Origin: Baffinella frigidus
Taxonomy: Eukaryota > Cryptophyceae > Cryptomonadales > Baffinellaceae
NCBI GenBank assembly: GCA_026770585.1
Contig: MU646812.1
Coordinates: 46,160-56,882 of the forward strand
DNA length: 10,723 nt
Direction of reading: 5' to 3'
Shown: positions 1-9,400 of the stretch, piece by piece
Position numbering within the stretch: the stretch's first letter is position 1
Layout: every line of letters starts with the position of its first letter
Position numbers and translations under genes: made by a program
Notes under the pieces: generated by a model
Told to the model about the DNA's origin: nothing
The model's database searches: none
What the model saw: only the letters and a program-made list of their open reading frames with translations

Positions 1-63
<63 letters not shown>
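1..63. repeat. 63-base G homopolymer at window edge
   Basis: An uninterrupted run of G followed by gttagggtgtaggggg. It may be real or an assembly or sequencing artefact at a contig end. It lies in the intron after exon J. Confidence 0.9.
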
Positions 64-66
<3 letters not shown>

Positions 67-248
67 GGGTGTAGGGGGTTTGGTTAAGGGTGTGTGTGTG
101 GGGGGGGCTCTGCCGCAGTCGGTTTGACGGACTGTTCTCAGTGCTGGGTCTGTGGAACGAAACCGTCAGTGTTCGGGGGGGTTGAGTGGCTTCGGGGCAG
201 TGGGGGAGCTGGAGGAAGGGTGAGGCATCGGACCTGTGGTGGGGGAAG

Positions 249-366
249 TGGGTTTCGGGTTTCGGGTTTCGGTTTTCGGGTTTCGGTTTTCGGTTTTCGG
301 GTGCAGTGTTCAGGGTTTCGGGTTTCGGGTTTCGGGCTTCGGGTTTCGGGCTTCGGATTTCGTGTT
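249..366 (+). repeat. Degenerate TTTCGGG heptamer array
   Basis: About 15 units of GGGTTTC and variants (GGTTTTC, GGGCTTC), broken once near 301-312. It lies just downstream of exon J's donor. The heptamer differs by one base from the TTTAGGG telomere repeat. Confidence 0.85.
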
Positions 367-387
367 GAGGGTTGAGGGAGAGAGGAC

Positions 388-476
388 CAGAGAGCTTGGG
401 CCATGGTGGGCGAGAGACGCATCGCGCGGAGCGTCGCACCCAGGTACCCCAAGTCGGCGCTCACGTCAATCATTGC
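388..476 (-). CDS. ASCC3: Exon J: Sec63-type domain, last exon in window
   Basis: Twenty-nine codons and two bases: [19 protein letters not shown] then [10 protein letters not shown], ending in the first two bases of a Trp codon. It matches the family segment ending in (M/Q)xxxW. The acceptor is aagcag|GCA and the donor is CTG|gtcctc. Three 5'-anchored copies lie upstream at 684-716, 838-862 and 991-1025. The next exon is beyond the left edge. Confidence 0.85.
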
Positions 477-3400
477 CTGCTTCCAAGCTCTGTCTCAGTC
501 TGTTTGGTCTGGCCACTCTGATCCTGTTCCGTTCCAAAGATGCCGGATTCGTACATATATATCAAATGGACGCTTTATTTGGACGTGACGGTAGTAACTT
601 TTTGTACCGCCTGTTCCGCTCCAAAGATGGAGGATTCGTACCACACACTGGGGGTTCAACGTGTGCATACTCAGCGAACCGAGGCACCCCAAGTTAGCGC
701 TCACGTCAATCATTGCCTGCTTCCATGAGCGGCGTCAGGTAACGGGCGACGGCGGCGGGGAGAGTGGGGTTCGGCGTGTGGGGATTTATGAAGATCTTTC
801 TCTTCTCATTCATAAAGGTGGTGGTGTTAGCTCTTGCAGTCGGCGCTGACGTCAATCATTTCCTGCCTCCAAGCTCTGTCTCAGTCTGTTTGATCTCGCA
901 AATTCGGTGAGCCCGGGCTGTTTTCCGCTACAAAGATGGTAGATTCGTACCACACACTGGGGGTTCAACGTGTGCAAAGTCAGCGAACCGAGGTACCCCA
1001 AGTTAGCGCTCACGTCAATCGTTGCCTGCTTCCAAGAGCGGCGTCAAATAGGGCTACTATGGTATGACTGGGACGCTTCCGACGAATTGCCGACTTGGCG
1101 ACTTTGAAAAGGTTGTCAAGGCTACAAACCGTTTTTAAAGGCGCCGTTTCGAGTTTCCTGGTACAAAAGGATTTTCCAGGTCGGTAGTTGGCAAATTGAG
1201 AACGGCCAAGTCCTACGAGCTCTAACAGGTGGCGGCGCCGCCACGGGGGAAGGGGCCGTCGTCAACTTTCGCCGAATGTTGACAATACCACAGACAAGCA
1301 CAGATTCTCACACCTGAACTACCCTCAACCCTCAACTCTACTGACCCCTGATGACTGTGTGGGGTGCGGATATAGCGGACAACCCAAAGAGGGTCGGGAG
1401 AGGGGGGAAGTGCCTGAAGCGTGCGCCCCGTCTGTTCGAAAAGCGACCGCAGATCCGTCTGGTAATCTGCGCGCGATTCTCTCAGGTGTGAGGAACGACC
1501 GTGCCGCTTCACACGGTGGGCTACGAACCTTTCATCAAAAGTCAACTTGCCTTGACGCAATTAACTTTAAGGATTTTCTGGTGTTTGGTCACGTACCCCC
1601 CTGGAATCCCGGCCCAACGAAACCCTCGAAGCCCACCGTGTGGCTATTGGGAAATCATTTGTAACAAAGGGACGTGCTGGATGGTAGTGCTTGCCCATCT
1701 GGTAATCTGCGCGCAATTCTCTCCGGGCGTGAGGGCGCGCGACAAGGTCGTTCCTCAAGCTCTGCGTTCCTCCTCCCAACCTTCGGGTAAAAAAAATCTC
1801 CCTGACCGGTGTTTGACCAGAATTTGCGAGGGACACGCTGATTTCTCGGGCGAGGGGGGGGGGGCTAACCAGACCTGCGATCGGAAACGCGACTTTATCG
1901 ACGCGCGCCCGGATGAGCAAACTGGCCTTGGTGTGCGGAGACTAGCCCACTGAGCAGTACATACCAAGCGCGTGGGGACGAGCTGGGCAGTTCGCCGAAT
2001 TCTGGGAGGAGGGCAGGAGGACCGAGGGCGGGGAGGGGGGAGGGTTCTGAGGGCGGGGAGAATGGCGGGGAGATTATCGAGGGCGGGGAGAATTGCGAGG
2101 GCGGGGGGGCAGACCTGCGATCGGAAACGCGACTTTGTCGACGTGCGCCTGGATGAGCCTCCCGACCTTCGGCTAGAAACCCCTCTTTGACTTTGACCGG
2201 TATTTGACCAGAATTTGCGAGCGACACGCCGATTTCTCAGGGGTGGGGTGGGGGGAGTAAACAGACCTGCGATCGGGAAGGCGACTTTGTCGACGTGCGC
2301 CTGGATGAGCAGGCTGGCCTTGGTGTGCGGAGACTCCATTGCACCCTTGTGCCCGTACCGCAACTGCGGGTTTAAGGGTTGAAGGTTCATGGTTTGGGGT
2401 TTAGAGTTGACCAAACGTCCGGTCGCAATGTCGGTTAATAAGATGACTTCGTAACGAGCAATTCGTAATTAGCACCACGAAAAAACAATGGACCGATCTG
2501 AGAAGCCGACTGTGTAGCGCTGCCCGCGGAGCAAGCGGGCGCACCTTCTTTTGTGGTTCTGCCACAAAACCTGCCCGGTTAAGTCGTCACTCGTAGACTC
2601 TCGTCCAGGAGGCAGGGCGGGCGCTGGTGGCTGACTCTTCTCAAGTTGACAATCTGGGTTCGTGGTACACACCCGTCAACTTTGGAGGCGGCCACACGAG
2701 GCTAGAAACGGGACCATTTTAAAACAGATCTTCTTTTACAAATGAAGCAAAAAAAGAGGTGGGTAGCAATTTTCACACAAATGGGAGCGTTTGGTCACGT
2801 ATCTGACAGAAATCTGTCAGATACGTGACCAAGCCCGCCCGTGACTGGTACTAAATTTAAAAACCTCACATGTAAAATAGTCCCATTTCGAGCCTCGAGT
2901 GGGGGCGCACCTTCTTGGCAAGGTCCGCGTTGAGAAGCTCTTCATTGTGGCGCACGGGGAGGCCTTTGAACTCCGTCGCGTCGCAGAGGAGCGTCAGCGC
3001 ATCCTCCTCTGTCTTCACGCTCGGGGCACGCTCCGAGAACCTGCCGCCATTTCAACACGATTTCAATAGAGGCATACGGCACACGCCCATGCAAACTTGT
3101 GACTTTGGAGGCCTGTGAACTCGGTCGCGTCACACAGGAGGGTTAGCGGGTCTTCCTCTGTCTTCTCACTATGGACACGCTCCGAGAACCTGCCGCCGTT
3201 CAGACTCTATTAGGGGGTATGGGTTGCAGATGCCCTTATGTACATGGGTTGCAGATATCCGTATGTACATGGGTTGCAGATATCCTTAGTCAGATATCCT
3301 TGGTGGTGTGTTGTAAACAGTGCGTCCTTCTCTGTCTTCACGCTCGGGGCACGCTCCAAAAACCTGCGAACATTCAGACGATTGACACTAAAGGCGGGCG

Positions 3401-6376
3401 ACCTAATTCCAACGTCAATTTAATTATATTCCGTGCCACCCTGCGGTATTGCATACGCTCCCTGCGGAATGCCGTGTTTAGGCTTGGGGCACGCTCCGAG
3501 AATCTGCCGCCGTTCAGACTCTATTAGGAGGTATGAGTTGCAGATATCCTTATGTACATGGGTTGCAAATATCCTTAGTTAAACATCCTTGGTGGTGTGT
3601 TGTAAACAGTGCGTCCTCTTCTGTTCTCACGCTAGGGCACGCTCCAAGAACCTGCCGCCATTTCAAACACGATTTCAGTAGAGGCATACGGCACACGCCC
3701 ACGCAGACTTGTGACTTTGGAGGCCTGTAAATTCAGTCGCGCCACACAGGAGGGTTAGCGGGTCCTCCTCCGTCTTCTCACTAAGGGCACGCTCCGAGAA
3801 CCTGCCCTCGTTCGGACTGTCTTAGGGGGTATGGGATGCAGATATATCCTTAGTCAGATATCGTTAGTGGTGTGTTGTTAACAGCGCGTCTTCTTCCGTC
3901 CTCACGCTATGGACACGCTCCGAGAACCTGCCGACGCCGTACAGACGTGTGACTCTTGTTGAACTCTTGCCGGCGGAAGACACAGGCGCGAATGCGGTCA
4001 CTCGAATTTGGTCATTTATTGAAATCTTGCTGCCGGCAAAGTCAAAAAGGCTGACGACATAAAGTGAGAGGAGGTGAGGTGGGAGCAAGCATGGTACAAG
4101 TTGACGGTTCAGACACAAAACGGAAACTTGACCAGTTTTGAATAGAGGTAGGAATCATTAAACACCTTTAACCCCAACAGTTGACTTATTGGTACCACAA
4201 AACCAAGCGTGTCACCACACAGGGCGCTTACTGGGGGTATTCAATCTGCGTTCTTGGAGCCATTTCCGCGTTCTTGGATCCGTTTCCATGAAAAACTGAC
4301 TTTTGAATACAGTTTTCCCTTGAAAAATTAACTTTTGAATACCCCCCCCCTCCAGCCCTGCGTGGACCTGCGATCAGTCTGTCGACAAGACTGAGCGCTA
4401 GCTAGAAGGGAGGACGACACACAGTAATGCCAGAAGCTAACGCCAGCGGACCTCTTAGCATCCGGTAGGAACCCCCCCTCCTCCTACCGTAGGCAATCCG
4501 TAGGCTCTACATACCTCGCTGGCGTTATGAACAGGCGACGAGCCCAAACAGACTGAGCCAGAGCTAGAGGTCTTGTTCCTAGCACAAGTCCCACGGCTAC
4601 GGACGGTGCAAACGGGCTTTAGGGTTTAGGGTTGCGGTGGGGCGACGCACAGGCGTACGGAGGTGCAATCCAAACTAACCTGTGCAAATCGACTTTGGAA
4701 TAACCCCCCTTAGAGAACTAGGTGGGACAGAGAGAGCTAGAACCCTGACCACCCAAGCCTTGAAGTGGAGTAAATCGAACCCGGTGTTTGATCCATTTCC
4801 AAGGGAGGGCGACGCACAGGCGCACGGAGGTGCACTCCAAACAAACCTTCGCAAATCGACGTTTGAATAACCCCCCACAGAGTCCTGGGTGGGACAGGGC
4901 GTGCGCCCCTAGAGGTCTGGTTCCCAGCACGAGTCCCACGGCTACTGACGGTGCAAACGGGCTTTCGGGTTGAGGGTTGCGGTGGGGCGACGCACAGGCG
5001 TACAGAGGTGCAATCCAAATAAACCTTTGCAAATCGACTTTGGAATAACCCCCCTTAGATTCCTAGGTGGGACAGGGCGTACAGGCGCACGGAGGTGTAG
5101 TCGAGGTAGTAGTGGGACGCGATCTTGCCGAGGGTAGTGCTGGCGACCGACTGCGTCTCGTCATTGTCCATCGCGATGCACCTGGTCGATTGCTTCATTA
5201 ATAAACATATACCGAAGCGGGCTCGTGTTAAGCCCGCTTCGGAAGCGGGCTCGTGTTAAGGCGCATAGACTTTTGGATCTCGCATCTCCAGGCTTGAGCT
5301 GAGTAGAGCGTGGTGCTGGTGACCGACTGCGTCGCGTCATTGTCCATCGCGATACACCTGGGAAAGCGAGGTGCAAAAGTGTTCAGATAAGGATCACTTT
5401 TCTCGTGGCTACTGCGTCTCGTCGTTGTCCATGGCGATGCACCTGTTCAATCACTTGGTCAATCTACGGTTGCACAGCAACCTGGGTGATATCTGACTCC
5501 GGGTAGGTTACGAGCCTCGGACATCTTCTGCTCTCGAGTCACCTGCACGTTTGAGGGCTGCAACTGTACCGAGGCGGGCGCGTGTTATTGTCGATCTGGG
5601 CTTCGCGCGGAATCGAGGTCAGGTCAGGAAATCAGGAAATTTTCCAAAAATGGACTTTTATGCTATCTTGAGCATGGTTTTTATCTCAAAATAGCATCTC
5701 CCACCCATAAGATGACACAAAGAGACAAAAAAATGAAAAAATGTTGCTGACCTGACCTCGATTTTTTCCGCGCGGAGCCCAGATCGACAATAAGGCGCAT
5801 AGACTTTTAGATCACGCATCTCCAGGCCTGAGAGAAATAGAGCGTGGTGCTCGCTACTGACTGTGTCGCGTCATTGTCAATCGCGATACACCTGAGAAAG
5901 CGAGGTGCAAAAGTGTTCAGAGAAGGATCACTTTTCTCGTGACCACTCACTTTCTCGCCACTCATCGCTTCCTCGCCACTACTCGATTTCGCGTCACGGC
6001 GCGGTTTTGCCGAGGGTCGTGCTGGCTACCGACTGCGTCTCGTCATTGTCAATCGAGATGCACCTACTCCACCACTTTCATCTCGGAAGATAACTGAATC
6101 AGTTCCTTTGCATAGGAGGTTAAACAGGAGAAATTAGTTAGGGCATAGTAAACTTAATTAGGCGTCCTAATTAAATGTGAAACGCTAATTAGGGAACTGA
6201 TTCAGTTATCTTTCGAGATGAACTTTCTCGTTGCTAATGCGGTACAGGTAGTATCCAAGACCCTGCGCACGGCAACGCCCCTCCCCTCACCAGGTAAAGG
6301 GAGGGGAGGGTCCCCAGCACAGACAGGTGGCGAGGCTCACAACGATCCAGAACATGCGCGAACACACGCGTAAACC

Positions 6377-6436
<60 letters not shown>

Positions 6437-9400
6437 ACCCGAGGGCAGTGGACGCACCCAGCATCAGTGAGCTCCTGGAGGGTCTCGACCACCATCCCCG
6501 AGAGGAAATCCGCCATGCCTTCTTGCGATGTGTCCTGCCGCATGGAGAAACGGGCGATCAGAGGGTATATATGGTGTGAGCGAGCCATGCATATGTTGTG
6601 AGCGAACAGAGGAACGCACGTTCAGAGGCGCACACCACCAGCGAGTGTTTCGTACAGAGGCATGCACGTTCAGGTTATTCGCTCACACCATGTATGCATA
6701 CGACCATCCCCGGGAGGAAATCCGCCATGCCTTCTTGCGACGCGTCCTGTCGCACAAAGAAACGGGGCGTTCAGAGGATTCGCTCACACCACCACGTTTC
6801 AAGATTTGAAGAACCGACCGGGGTTTTAGGGTCTAGGGTGTGAGGTTTGGAGATTTGAAGAAACGAACGGCCTTTTTGGGGTTAGGGTCTAAGGTTTGGG
6901 ACGAAGAATGGTCGACCATCCCCGAGAGGAAATCCGCCATGCCTTCTTGCGATGTGTCCTGTCGCATACATGAACCACCGTTCAAAGGCTCACACCACCA
7001 GCGAGAATTTCGTATCCCTGAAGTGCCCAGTAGGCTCATACATCCCCGTTCCTCTATCCCTCAAGTGCCCATAGGGTGAATATTCACCCTAACTCGCCCT
7101 AGGCAGGTCCTAGGGCCCTACCGTAGGGCGCAGCGAGTGTTTCAAGAGGTGAATCAACAACTGGGTCTCGGGGTAAGGGTTGGGACGAAGACGTGTGTGT
7201 GGGGGGGGGGGGGGGGGGGGGGGCGCGGAGAACCCAATAGCTTATCTCACACGAGCAAATGCCGATCACGGGGAGTAGACGGAGACCTCGAGTCGGTAGA
7301 GCCATTCCGGTAGGACTTGTCGCGTTTTCGACTTCGAGATTTCAAAATTTCAGACTTCAAAAAGATTTTAAAGGGCGTAAAACGTTTTAAAACACACCGT
7401 TTCACATCGCATGGTACAAATGATGTCTTGAAGTCTCGAAGTCGCGAAATCGAAAACGCGACAAGTCCTACCGGAATAGCTCTAGTAGGCGGGGTTCCCG
7501 AGGAGGGTCTAGAGTCCAGCGTTTGGGACGAGGCGTGGGTGCTAGAAGAGGGGGAGGGGATACGTACGAACAAACAAATAGCGTATCCCTCATGACTTAA
7601 TGAAGATGCAGAGGAGAAGGGGGGGCGACCTCGAGTTGGTAGTAGGCGGGGTTTCCAAGAAGGCGGCGGAAGAAGAAAGTCCACGTGAGGTAGTCGACTG
7701 CGTCTCGCTCGCACTTGATCGTGCCCGCCGCAACCTGCCCAACACCCACGTGAGAGCCCGGGGTTGAGCAGGCGACACAGCGTGTTTCAAGTACAAATAG
7801 TTAGTTGTATTCACAGAAAATTATTTGTATTATTTGTACCACAACTCGGCAATTTTGGGAGAGAAAGCGAGAAGAAAGTCCAAGTGAGGTAGTCCACCGC
7901 GTCTCGCTCGCACTTGATCGTCCCGGCGGCAACCTGCCACCAACGAGCCTAGCGTTGAGACTCTTTCTGGTACACACACGGCGAAACAGACTCGTTCTGG
8001 TACAAACACGTGTTTGTGTTTACAGATAGTTATTTGTACCGCGAATCGGCCACTTTGGGAGATGAATCGGAAGAGGAACGTCCACGTGAGGTGGTCTACT
8101 GCGTCTCGCTCGCACTTGATCGTGCCCGCCACAACCTGCTCAACACCCACGCGAGAGCCCGGGGTTGAGCAGGCGACACAGAGTGTTTCAAGTACAAATA
8201 GTTAGTTGTATTTACAGAAAATTATTTGTATTATTTGTAACACAACTCGGTAATTTTGGGAGGGAAAGCGAGAAGAACGTCCAAGTGAGGTAGTCTACTG
8301 CGTCTCTCTCGCACTTGATCGTGCCCGCCGCAACCTGCGTTTAGGGGTTGGGGTTGACCTGGCGAAACAGAGTATTGTTTTTTAAATAATTGTTTTTTAA
8401 ACAATGATTTGTACCACACATCGGCGACAGTACCACACATCGGCGATAGGACAAGTTCAAGGTCTTGATCACTATTCAAGAGTTGACGTTCCAATTTGTC
8501 ACACAAGGCTTCAACTTTGGGGCGGAAAGGACCTCAGCGTTGATGTGGTTGTGGAGGCAGTCCCGGAGCGCGCTCTGGCGGACTATTCAAAAGATGACAA
8601 TCCGGGTTCCTCGTACAAATCTGTCGACTTTGGAGCGGGAAAGACCTCGGCGTTGATGTGGTTCTGGTAGCTGGGGTATGCAGAGAGCACACACCATCAG
8701 TTGCTTTACACAATGAGTTGCGGTACATAATCAGTTGCTTCGAGGACTATTCAAAAGTTGACCTCAGCGTTGATGTGGTTGTGGAGGCAGTCGGGGAGCG
8801 CGCTTTCGGCAATCCGTAGGGAACGGCAATCCGTAGGAACATAGAGTTATTCCTAGGGCGATCCTGAAGGAAAGTCGCACAATTCCGGCCAGAAAAGCCC
8901 TTGGTAACTCGCTGTGTGGCAGAGAGCGGACCTCGGCGTTGATGTGGTTGTGGAGGCAGTCGGGGAGGGCGCTTTCGACGGGGAACGGCTCGTACAGGAA
9001 CCGTTTGTAAAACGCCTGTTCAGGGTTTAGGGATGCATGCGTCAGCACCCTCCTTCGCACACACAGCATGCATCTCAGAAAAGGAGTTCTAAAACTCTTT
9101 TCTGGCAAATTCCCCTTCACATATGTCAACTTATGCGTAGAGAAAAGAATAAGTTGACATATTTGAAGGGGAATTGACTTCAGAAAACGAGTTTTAGTAC
9201 TCCTTTTTTGAGATGAGCATGTACGAGCCATACCACACAGCATGCCCGAGCCCCATTTGAACGACTCGTACATGAACCGCGAGTAGAACGCCTGCGCCAC
9301 ACCAGGCCACAAGTGGAAATTTCAGAACGCGACGTTTCGTTTCGTGGTACTAAACGAGTGTTCGCTCCCAGGTGAAACGCAGCTCCTCGTCCTTTCCACG

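Noticed and set aside
1-100. Chromosome end (telomere) because of poly-G and GTTAGGG words
   Set aside because: The heptamers are few and degenerate, the run is pure G, and the gene must continue past this edge.
1755-2414. 219-codon minus-strand open frame as a separate gene
   Set aside because: It reads through exon H, its donor, the pyrimidine-rich repeat and exon H fragments; only the exon part has family similarity.
6371-6440. CRISPR-like array
   Set aside because: Units are seven bases with no spacers; it is a minisatellite.
8764-9312. 182-codon minus-strand open frame as a separate gene
   Set aside because: It is exon C with fold-back element sequence read upstream and intron read downstream.
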